A stretch of 64,000 nucleotides of DNA, from contig JAGWUS010000008.1 of assembly GCA_028868305.1 (NCBI GenBank), positions 1 to 64,000 on the forward strand. The letters run 5' to 3'. The number at the start of each line of letters is the position of its first letter. Within the stretch, counting starts at the first letter, position 1. Shown here piece after piece: positions 56,225 to 64,000 of this stretch. Source of the DNA: Burkholderiales bacterium. GTDB taxonomy: Bacteria; Pseudomonadota; Gammaproteobacteria; Burkholderiales; Burkholderiaceae_C. The notes beneath the pieces were generated by a model, which was not told the origin of the DNA, did not search any database, and saw only the letters and a program-made list of their open reading frames with translations. A program made the position numbers and the translations under genes.

Positions 56225-56438
56225 TGGTGTTCCCGGGGGTATTCAGCCTTCGCGCCACTTCCACCATGCGCGCATCGTCCAGCGTGTTGCGCTGCAGATG
56301 GGTCAGCCTGCTGACGCCACGCGGCGGCGTCACCGCACTGGGCAGCATGGCGTCCAGTACACGGCCACGCGCCCAAGCTTCCTGTGGATTGACGGGCGCA
56401 TTGTCTGCGCCCGTCCGTGATGTACCAACTATTCGCAT
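56211..56438 (-). CDS. Small hypothetical protein translationally coupled to the nucleotidyltransferase
   Basis: MRIVGTSRTGADNAPVNPQEAWARGRVLDAMLPSAVTPPRGVSRLTHLQRNTLDDARMVEVARRLNTPGNTSGAT*; stop overlaps next GTG start. Confidence 0.55.
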   Translation of the reverse strand: MRIVGTSRTGADNAPVNPQEAWARGRVLDAMLPSAVTPPRGVSRLTHLQRNTLDDARMVEVARRLNTPGNTSGAT

Positions 56439-56475
56439 GGCCCGAGTATCGCAAATCTGCCCGTAGCCGAAAACC

Positions 56476-59076
56476 TCACGCAAAGCTGAACTGCCCCGGT
56501 GCCTGGATCGTGTCCACACCCACGTGGATGGTGTCCTTGGGCGCGAACTTGCCTTCCAGCAGGAGCTTGGACAGCGGGTTCTCGATGCGCTGCTGGATGG
56601 CGCGCTTGAGCGGCCGGGCACCAAACACCGGGTCGAAGCCCACCTTGGCCAGTTCGGCAACGGCAGCGTCGCTCACCTCCAGCGCCAGGTCCATCTTGGC
56701 CAGGCGTGCGGTCAGCGTCGCCAGCTGAATCTTGGCAATGTTGGCGATGTGCGTTGCGTCCAGCGAATGGAACACCACGGTCTCGTCGATGCGGTTCAGG
56801 AACTCGGGGCGGAAGTGGTTCTTCAGCTCACCGGTTACCGCGTCCTTCACATCGTCGTAATCCTGTCCCACCATGCTCTGGATCATCTGCGAGCCGATGT
56901 TGCTGGTCATCACGATCACAGTGTTCTTGAAGTCCACGGTGCGTCCCTGGCCGTCGGTCAGGCGGCCATCGTCCAGCACCTGCAACAGCACGTTAAACAC
57001 ATCGGGATGGGCCTTCTCCACCTCGTCGAGCAACAGCACGCTGTAGGGCTTGCGGCGCACGGCCTCGGTCAGGTAACCGCCCTCTTCGTAGCCCACATAC
57101 CCGGGGGGCGCACCGATCAGGCGGGCCACGGAATGCTTCTCCATGAACTCGCTCATGTCCACGCGGATCAGGTGCTCTTCGCTGTCGAACAGAAAGCCCG
57201 CCAGCGCCTTGCACAGCTCGGTCTTGCCCACACCCGTGGGGCCGAGGAACAGGAACGAACCAGTCGGGCGGTTCGGATCGCTCAAGCCCGAGCGCGAACG
57301 GCGGATGGCATTGGCAACGGCCGCAATGGCCTCGTTTTGGCCGACCACGCGGTCGTGCAGTTTGGTTTCCATCTGCAGCAGCTTGTCGCGCTCGCCCTGC
57401 ATCATCTTGGACACCGGAATACCCGTGGCGCGGCTCACCACCTCCGCAATTTCATCGGCTCCGACCATGGTACGCAGCAACTGGGCACGGCCACCGTCTT
57501 TGGCATTTTTGGCTTTGCCGGCCTCCTGGGCCTGCGCATCTTTGAGACGCTTTTCCAACTCAGGCAGCTTGCCGTATTGCAGCTCGCCCGCCTTGTTGAA
57601 GTCGCCCTTGTCGGTCAGCTCCTTGATCTGGAAGCGCAGCTTTTCCACCTCCTGCATGATGGTCTTGGATCCCTGAGCCTGGGCCTTCTCGGCCTTCCAG
57701 ATTTCGTCCAGATCGGCAATCTCTTTTTGCAGCCCGGCAATCTCTTCGTTGATCAACTCCAGGCGCTTCTGCGAGGCTTCGTCTTTTTCGCGCTTCACGG
57801 CTTCGCGCTCGATCTGCAGCTGGATCAGGCGGCGGTCTTTCTTGTCCATGACCTCGGGTTTGGAGTCCAGCTCAATCTTGATCTTGGAAGCGGCTTCATC
57901 GATCAGGTCAATGGCCTTGTCCGGCAAAAAGCGGTCGGTGATGTAGCGGTTGGACAGTTCAGCCGCGGCCACAATGGCCGGGTCGGTGATCTGCACGCCG
58001 TGGTGTGTCTCGTAGCGCTCTTTGAGGCCGCGCAGGATGGCAATGGTGGCTTCCACCGTAGGCTCGCCCACCAGGATTTTCTGGAAGCGGCGCTCCAGCG
58101 CGGCGTCCTTCTCGATGTATTTGCGGTACTCGTCCAGCGTGGTGGCACCCACGCAGTGAAGCTCGCCACGGGCCAGCGCGGGTTTCAGCATATTGCCCGC
58201 GTCCATGGCACCTTCGGCCTTGCCGGCGCCCACCATGGTGTGCAACTCGTCAATAAACACGATGGTCTGGCCTTCGTCCTTGGCCAAGTCTTTGAGCACA
58301 TTTTTCAGGCGCTCTTCAAACTCGCCGCGGAACTTGGCACCGGCCAGCAACGCGGCCATGTCCAGGCTGAGCACGCGCTTGCCCTTGAGCGAATCGGGCA
58401 CCGCGCCGTCCACGATGCGCTGGGCCAGGCCTTCCACAATGGCGGTTTTGCCCACGCCTGGTTCACCGATGAGCACGGGGTTGTTCTTGGAGCGGCGTTG
58501 CAGCACCTGGATGGCACGGCGGATCTCATCGTCGCGGCCAATCACCGGGTCCAGCTTGCCCAGGCGGGCGCGCTCGGTCAGGTCGATGCAGTACTTTTTC
58601 AGCGACTCGCGCTGGTCTTCAGCGTCGGCGCTGTCCACATTCTGGCCACCGCGCACGGCGTCAATGGCAGCCTCCAGGCTCTTGCGGGTCAAGCCGTTGG
58701 AACGCACCACATTGCCGATGTCGGCCTTGCTGTCAGCCAGCGCCAGCAGGAACAGTTCACTCGCCACAAACTGGTCACCGCGTTTGATGGATTCCTTCTC
58801 GGCCGCCTGCAGGAGTGTGACCATGTCACGCCCGACTTGCACCTGTTCATGGCCCTGTACCTGCGGCAACTTCTTCACAGCAGCTTCAACAGCCTGTGTC
58901 AGGCCGGGTACATTGACGCCGGCGCGCTGCAACAGCGCCTTGGGGCCATCGTCCTGGCGCAGCATGGCCAGCAGCACATGGGCTGGCTCGATGTACTGGT
59001 TGTCGTTGCCCAGGGCGAGCGTCTGGGCCTCGCCCAGCGCTTCCTGGAATTTCGTGGTGAGCTTTTCGATACGCAT
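56476..59076 (-). CDS. clpB: ATP-dependent chaperone ClpB
   Basis: [35 protein letters not shown]...; [37 protein letters not shown]. Confidence 0.97.
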   Translation of the reverse strand: MRIEKLTTKFQEALGEAQTLALGNDNQYIEPAHVLLAMLRQDDGPKALLQRAGVNVPGLTQAVEAAVKKLPQVQGHEQVQVGRDMVTLLQAAEKESIKRGDQFVASELFLLALADSKADIGNVVRSNGLTRKSLEAAIDAVRGGQNVDSADAEDQRESLKKYCIDLTERARLGKLDPVIGRDDEIRRAIQVLQRRSKNNPVLIGEPGVGKTAIVEGLAQRIVDGAVPDSLKGKRVLSLDMAALLAGAKFRGEFEERLKNVLKDLAKDEGQTIVFIDELHTMVGAGKAEGAMDAGNMLKPALARGELHCVGATTLDEYRKYIEKDAALERRFQKILVGEPTVEATIAILRGLKERYETHHGVQITDPAIVAAAELSNRYITDRFLPDKAIDLIDEAASKIKIELDSKPEVMDKKDRRLIQLQIEREAVKREKDEASQKRLELINEEIAGLQKEIADLDEIWKAEKAQAQGSKTIMQEVEKLRFQIKELTDKGDFNKAGELQYGKLPELEKRLKDAQAQEAGKAKNAKDGGRAQLLRTMVGADEIAEVVSRATGIPVSKMMQGERDKLLQMETKLHDRVVGQNEAIAAVANAIRRSRSGLSDPNRPTGSFLFLGPTGVGKTELCKALAGFLFDSEEHLIRVDMSEFMEKHSVARLIGAPPGYVGYEEGGYLTEAVRRKPYSVLLLDEVEKAHPDVFNVLLQVLDDGRLTDGQGRTVDFKNTVIVMTSNIGSQMIQSMVGQDYDDVKDAVTGELKNHFRPEFLNRIDETVVFHSLDATHIANIAKIQLATLTARLAKMDLALEVSDAAVAELAKVGFDPVFGARPLKRAIQQRIENPLSKLLLEGKFAPKDTIHVGVDTIQAPGQFSFA

Positions 59077-59372
59077 GGCGTCCCTTTGAGAGATGGTCTT
59101 ACTGCCTGTTAGCGTGAGGGTGGTAACCGGGTTTTCAAGCCCCAGGCCCACAAATCACCCGATGAACACGACATACTTATGACGCAGATCAATCTCTGGA
59201 AACGCATACCCGATATTTGGATGAATGAATTGGGGAGGGACAATAAACCCGCTTTTTCTAACGACCACACGATAGACAGTGCTATCAAAAGTGCAGTGTA
59301 ATTATTTAGGCTTAGACAAGCACCACATTGGCACAGTCAACCACCCCACTTTATCGAGACCAAGGCTTCTTT

Positions 59373-61907
59373 ATGAATTTTGGAAACATGAATATTGGAA
59401 CCCGGCTGTCGGTGCTCATCGCCGTTTTGTCGTCCCTTTTGGTGGGCATCGGCGCATTTGGCATTTACGGCATCAGCCAATCCAATGAGAGCGCGCGCGG
59501 GATTTACGAAGTCAACCTGCGTAAAACAGCGATGGTCGGTGAAATTCAAACGCTGTTGGTACGCAACCGATTGGCGATCGCCGTGGCGCTGATCACGCCA
59601 GTACCTGATGTGATTCAGTCCAGCACCGCAATGGTGGAGGCCAATATTGCCAGAATTACCAAGACATGGGAGGAGTTTTCGAGTCTCTCTCAAGCAGACA
59701 AAGAGGCTTCCATTGCGAAGCAATTTGCCGCTGATCGGAAGCTGTTTGTACAACAAGGCCTGCTTCCCACCATTGCTGCATTACGCGCCAACGACATCAA
59801 GGAAGCAAATCGCCTGGTTGTTGAAAAAATTCGCCCGCTGTACACACCCGTCGGCACAGGAATTGACGCCCTGATCAAATACCAGACCGATGAAGCGCAA
59901 CGCGAGTACCAGCAAGCAGTTACCAGTTACCACACCTTTCGCATGTGGTCGATTGCAGCAGTGTTGCTGGGTGTAGCCGGATCGATACTTTTTGGCCTCT
60001 ATTTGGTGCGGGGCATTACCCGTCCTTTGGCGAACGCTGTGAAAACGGCCGATGACATCGCTGAAGGCAGGCTTGATGGCAAACTGGTCGCGCAAAGCAC
60101 CGATGAAACCGGGCAGCTGATTTCTGCCATGGGCAAAATGCAATCCGTATTGCAGCAATATCAGGCGGCACAAACTGAGATGGCACACCAGCAAGAGCTG
60201 GGTGTCATGGACCACACCATGAATGCCCGGGCACTGCCCGGAACTTACGGTGCCATGGCCGACAGCGTCAACAAACTGGTTCAAACCAATATTGCACTGA
60301 CCATGAAAACAGTGGACCTTGCTGCTGGCTATGCAGAGGGCCGGCTGGACGTGCAAATGGACCGTTTGCCTGGCCAAAAGGCCCGCATCAGCGAAGCCAT
60401 GGACAAGGTGCAAAAGTCCCTGAAAGACGCAGCAGAGGCGGCAACGTTCAACATGCGCATTCGCATGTCGCTGGACAGCTTGCCGGTATGTGTCACGGTG
60501 TCCAACGCGCAAGCGGTGTTGGTGCATGCCACCCCACCGGCCAAAGAACTTCTCAAACTGTTCGGAGGCCCTGGTTTTGATACCGATGCTTTTTATGGCA
60601 ACAAATTGAGTTCTTTGTTCAAGAACCCGCAAGACGCTGACCGTTTTGACCAGGCCGTGCGCTCGGGCGAAACAGTCGACCTGGAAATGTCGGGTCGCAA
60701 GATTCGCCTGTTGGCACGACCCGTTATGGATGCAGCAGGAACGCCAATTGGGCGCATCACCCAATGGATTGACCGCACCGATGAAATTGCCTCGGAAATG
60801 CAACTCGATGCCCTGGTGAATGCAGCATCACAAGGAGACTTCCGCAGCCGACTGACCCTGGACGGCAAGGTGGGATTTTTTGCTGCAATGACCACTGGCA
60901 TGAACCAGCTTATGGATACCAGCGAGCAGGGGCTGACTGACATCGCTGACTTGTTGACTGCATTCGCACAAGGGGACCTGACGCACCGCATTACCCGCGA
61001 TTACCAGGGCTTGTTCGGCAAGGTCAAGGAAAGTGGTAACAGCACAGCTGAGAACCTGACGCGTGTGATGAGCGAAGTGCGGGCCGCATCGGATGCGCTC
61101 ACAGGCGCGGCAAGTCAGGTATCAGCTACTGCCCAATCTCTAAGCCAGGCAGCAAGCGAGCAGGCTGCAAGTGTTGAAGAAACCAGCAGCCAGATTGATG
61201 TTATGTCGGCTTCCATCACACAAAACTCGGATAACGCCCGAGTCACAGACGTTATGGCCACCAAAGCGAGCAGAGAAGCCGCTGATGGCGGCAGTGCCGT
61301 TGAGCAAACCGTTTCAGCGATGAAGCAAATTGCATCCAAGATTGGTATCGTGGATGACATTGCTTACCAAACCAACTTACTGGCGTTGAATGCCGCAATT
61401 GAAGCGGCGCGGGCAGGCGAGCATGGCAAGGGCTTTGCAGTGGTCGCCGCAGAAGTGCGCAAACTTGCGGAGCGCAGCCAGCAGGCGGCCAAAGAAATTG
61501 GTGAACTCGCAAGCGCCAGCGTCTCCACCGCAGAGCGTGCAGGAAATCTCCTGGCAGAGATCGTTCCGAGCATCCAGAAAACGAGCGAGTTGGTGCAGGA
61601 GATCGCCGCGGCCAGCGCGGAGCAAAACGAATCGGTGGTGCAAATCGGCGGTGCCATGGCTCAACTCTCCAAAGCTACCCAGCAAAACGCCAGCGCGAGC
61701 GAAGAACTTGCCGCTACCAGCGAGGAACTGTCTGGTCAGGCCGAACAACTTCAGCAGAGCGTGGCGTTCTTCAATACCGGGGAGGACGCGCCCAAAGTTC
61801 GCAGTCGCCACGATGCAGTTGCTGCAGATCGCCGCGCACTTCACGCACCGCGGCTTTCGGCGGGTCCAGCACGGCAGCTGTCAGGTAGCAACTTCAAGCC
61901 CTATTAA
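59373..61907 (+). CDS. Methyl-accepting chemotaxis protein with cytoplasmic PAS-like region
   Basis: Two TM, HAMP, PAS-like segment, [35 protein letters not shown] hairpin signature. Confidence 0.92.
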   Translation: MNFGNMNIGTRLSVLIAVLSSLLVGIGAFGIYGISQSNESARGIYEVNLRKTAMVGEIQTLLVRNRLAIAVALITPVPDVIQSSTAMVEANIARITKTWEEFSSLSQADKEASIAKQFAADRKLFVQQGLLPTIAALRANDIKEANRLVVEKIRPLYTPVGTGIDALIKYQTDEAQREYQQAVTSYHTFRMWSIAAVLLGVAGSILFGLYLVRGITRPLANAVKTADDIAEGRLDGKLVAQSTDETGQLISAMGKMQSVLQQYQAAQTEMAHQQELGVMDHTMNARALPGTYGAMADSVNKLVQTNIALTMKTVDLAAGYAEGRLDVQMDRLPGQKARISEAMDKVQKSLKDAAEAATFNMRIRMSLDSLPVCVTVSNAQAVLVHATPPAKELLKLFGGPGFDTDAFYGNKLSSLFKNPQDADRFDQAVRSGETVDLEMSGRKIRLLARPVMDAAGTPIGRITQWIDRTDEIASEMQLDALVNAASQGDFRSRLTLDGKVGFFAAMTTGMNQLMDTSEQGLTDIADLLTAFAQGDLTHRITRDYQGLFGKVKESGNSTAENLTRVMSEVRAASDALTGAASQVSATAQSLSQAASEQAASVEETSSQIDVMSASITQNSDNARVTDVMATKASREAADGGSAVEQTVSAMKQIASKIGIVDDIAYQTNLLALNAAIEAARAGEHGKGFAVVAAEVRKLAERSQQAAKEIGELASASVSTAERAGNLLAEIVPSIQKTSELVQEIAAASAEQNESVVQIGGAMAQLSKATQQNASASEELAATSEELSGQAEQLQQSVAFFNTGEDAPKVRSRHDAVAADRRALHAPRLSAGPARQLSGSNFKPY

Positions 61908-61918
61908 GGGCCTGCGAA

Positions 61919-62419
61919 TCAGGCGTTGGTCGCCTGTATTCCCCAGCGCGCCAACGCTGCATCGTCCACCACCCTTGCATCGACCCAGTGCGCGCCCTGG
62001 GGTGTTTGCTCTTTTTTCCAGAACGGGGCCTGGGTTTTGAGATAGTCCATCAAAAACTCGCAAGCCTGGAAACTCTCGTGCCGGTGGGCGGATGTCACCA
62101 CCACCAGCACGATCGGGTCCAGTGGCTGAAGCAGGCCCACACGGTGAATGACCCGCGCACCAAAAATGTCGAAGCGGCTGTGGGCCGTGTCAATCATGGC
62201 CTCGATGGATTTCTCGGTCATGCCAGGGTAGTGCTCCAATTCCAATGACACCACCGACCCAGGCGCCTTGGCATCTGGCCAGTTGCGGTCACGCACCGTG
62301 CCGACAAAAATACAGACAGCGCCCACGCGAGGGTCTTGCGCCTGCAGCACCGCCATTTCTTGGGCCACGTCAAACGCCTCAGCTTGAATAACTACGCGGG
62401 GAAAACTGGTTGCAGTCAT
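61919..62419 (-). CDS. moaE: Molybdopterin synthase catalytic subunit
   Basis: GAVCIFVGTVRDRN...LELEHYPGMTEKSIEAMID...HRVGLLQPLDPIVLVVVTSAHRHESFQACEFLMDYLKTQAPFWKKE. Confidence 0.95.
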   Translation of the reverse strand: MTATSFPRVVIQAEAFDVAQEMAVLQAQDPRVGAVCIFVGTVRDRNWPDAKAPGSVVSLELEHYPGMTEKSIEAMIDTAHSRFDIFGARVIHRVGLLQPLDPIVLVVVTSAHRHESFQACEFLMDYLKTQAPFWKKEQTPQGAHWVDARVVDDAALARWGIQATNA

Positions 62420-62431
62420 GGTTGCACGCGC

Positions 62432-62683
62432 CTAGCCTCCGGTCACAGGTGGAAAAAAGGCCACCTCGCAGCCCTCAACCAACGCAACGGACTCGTCGCT
62501 CATCACTTGGTTGAGCGCCAGGCGCACCGCACGGCCACGCGCCAGTGCATCGCCGCCCGGGCCGCCCCGGGCAATCAAAACGTCACGCAACGCCGCCAGG
62601 GTGACGGCAGAGGTGTCCAGCGTCTCACTGCCCTGTCCCATAGCCTCACGGATGGAGGCGAAATATTTCACGATGATTTTCAT
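62432..62683 (-). CDS. moaD: Molybdopterin synthase sulfur carrier subunit
   Basis: MKIIVKYFASIREAMG...EVAFFPPVTGG*, C-terminal GG. Confidence 0.93.
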   Translation of the reverse strand: MKIIVKYFASIREAMGQGSETLDTSAVTLAALRDVLIARGGPGGDALARGRAVRLALNQVMSDESVALVEGCEVAFFPPVTGG

Positions 62684-62705
62684 GCTGTGCCCTGTACGCA
62701 ATGGT

Positions 62706-63944
62706 TTATGCCAGCAACTCACTGAATGCCACAAACTGCACCCTGTCGCCAGGCGCAATGGTGCAGCCCGCAGGGTTGTCGACCATGCCATCGCCCCAGA
62801 CAGTCGAGGTCAGTACGCCCGAACTTTGGTTGGGAAACAGGTCCAAACCACCTTGGGCATTGCGACGCACGCGCAGGAATTCACGGCGTTTATCGGCTCT
62901 GGCCCAAGTGAAATCTGCGCGGACAGCTATTGATTTCATAGCAACTTCGGTTACGCCCTGCATTTGCAGCAGAAATGGCCGCACAAGCACCAGGAAGGTG
63001 ATGTAGCTCGACACCGGGTTGCCAGGCAATCCCAGGAAATGCGCATTGCCAATGCGGCCGTGTGCAAACGGTTTGCCGGGCTTGATGGCGATCTGCCACA
63101 GGTCCAGCGAGCCCAGCGATTGCACGGCGGGCTTGATGTGGTCTTCTTCACCCACCGAAACACCGCCGCTGGTCAGAATCACATCGTGGCTCTGGGCAGC
63201 GCTGCGCAGGGCTTCCACCGTTGCGTCGCGCTGATCCGGCACGATGCCCATATCGGTGACATCACAACCCAGGCGACGTAACAGCGCGGCCAGAAAGAAA
63301 CGGTTTGAGTTGTAGATGGCACCGGGTGGCATGTCCTGCGGCGCCTTCTGGCCGGGCATGACGAGTTCATCGCCCGTCGAAAACAGCGCCACGCGCGGAC
63401 GGCGCTTCACGGCAAGTTCCGCCATGCCGACACTGGCAGCCAGACCCAGCGCCGCCGGATGCAGACGCTGGCCACACTGCAGCACCACACTGCCACGGGC
63501 CACATCTTCACCGGCACGGCGAATCCACTGCCCCACAGCGGGCACAGCATTCACCCGCACCCCTCCCTCGCATTCGTTGACCACGTCGCAGTCTTCCTGC
63601 ATGACCACGGCATCAGCGCCCGACGGAATCGGGGCACCGGTAAAAATGCGCGCCGCGCTCAAAGGCTGCATGCGATGACCACTGGAGCCCGCAGCAATGC
63701 GCTGCGTGACCTGCAGCACCACACCGGACTCCTGCACATCGGCGCAGCGCACGGCATAGCCGTCCATGGAGCTGTTGTCCTGCGGCGGAACGTGCAGTTC
63801 GGACACCACGTCTGCGGCAAGCACACGGCCATCGGCGTCCAGCGTGGCGACCATTTCAACATCCTGCAGCGGTGCAACAGCACCCAGCAGTTGCGCTAGC
63901 GCGTCGTCAAGCGACATCAATGGGGGACGCGGTGCCGTGGCCAT
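62706..63944 (-). CDS. moeA: Molybdopterin molybdenumtransferase
   Basis: LHVPPQDNSSMDGYAVR...GAPIPSGADAVVMQED...STGDELVMPG...TSGGVSVGEEDHIK...LPGNPVSSYITF. Confidence 0.95.
   Translation of the reverse strand: MATAPRPPLMSLDDALAQLLGAVAPLQDVEMVATLDADGRVLAADVVSELHVPPQDNSSMDGYAVRCADVQESGVVLQVTQRIAAGSSGHRMQPLSAARIFTGAPIPSGADAVVMQEDCDVVNECEGGVRVNAVPAVGQWIRRAGEDVARGSVVLQCGQRLHPAALGLAASVGMAELAVKRRPRVALFSTGDELVMPGQKAPQDMPPGAIYNSNRFFLAALLRRLGCDVTDMGIVPDQRDATVEALRSAAQSHDVILTSGGVSVGEEDHIKPAVQSLGSLDLWQIAIKPGKPFAHGRIGNAHFLGLPGNPVSSYITFLVLVRPFLLQMQGVTEVAMKSIAVRADFTWARADKRREFLRVRRNAQGGLDLFPNQSSGVLTSTVWGDGMVDNPAGCTIAPGDRVQFVAFSELLA
62888..62944 (-). repeat. 57-bp interspersed repeat, copy G (in-frame inside moeA)
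   Basis: TTGCTATGAAATCAATAGCTGTCCGCGCAGATTTCACTTGGGCCAGAGCCGATAAAC; 37/57 identical to copy A, GGGCCAGAGCC identical to copy F. Confidence 0.65.
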
Positions 63945-63945
63945 A

Positions 63946-64000
63946 TCAGTGTGCGCATTCCTGCGCAATCAGCGCCTTGATGGCGGCCACGTCGGCCTCC
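63946..64000 (-). CDS. C-terminal end of an upstream CDS (runs off window; possibly thrC by synteny)
   Basis: ...EADVAAIKALIAQECAH*, TGA overlaps the moeA start region. Confidence 0.4.
   Translation of the reverse strand, partial: EADVAAIKALIAQECAH

Noticed and set aside
56524-59112. 862-aa ORF on the plus strand opposite clpB
   Set aside because: Complete antisense shadow of clpB with biased Leu/Val/His/Gln composition; no domain signature.
59220-59290. FliA (sigma-28) promoter upstream of the chemoreceptor
   Set aside because: A TAAA box is present but no acceptable GCCGATAA-like -10 at the right distance.

Overview
This is an ordinary-looking chromosomal segment of a betaproteobacterium, probably Burkholderiales/Comamonadaceae (inferred from gene order and protein character). 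It contains no rRNA, no recognisable tRNA, no CRISPR array, no IS element and no prophage. Main blocks: the 5' part of phaC; pgeF-maiA; an FAH-family protein, a NUDIX hydrolase and a DEDDh exonuclease/GIY-YIG fusion; a FimV-like protein; the thrS-infC-rpmI-rplT-pheS-pheT-ihfA-merR operon (minus strand); a CzcI-like/RND/DUF3240/TolC-like metal efflux cluster; aceA; a large putrescine uptake and utilisation island (gabT, aldehyde dehydrogenase, porin, potIHGF, puuA, puuD, MocR-type regulator, puuB, agmatinase); a histone H1-like/SWIB protein; dppBCDF-dppA; a MASE1-PAS-GGDEF protein; phhA-hpd with an Lrp regulator; ccdAB; a frameshifted nucleotidyltransferase; clpB; a chemoreceptor; and moeA-moaD-moaE. 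The most interesting signal is a family of about 57-bp interspersed repeats, consensus roughly TTGCTAYNAAWTNNATAGCTGSCTGTGCANNNNNCNNGCGGGCYAGAGCCNATTT. I could align eight copies by eye without gaps. Three sit inside the non-coding gaps of the thrS-pheST operon, two lie between convergent genes, and three are in-frame inside conserved genes (pgeF, an EamA transporter, moeA). The second is a classical-looking ribosome-mediated attenuator in front of thrS: a Thr-containing leader peptide, a terminator and a possible antiterminator, part of which is built from one of these repeats. All calls are from reading the sequence and the supplied ORFs; no database search was run.
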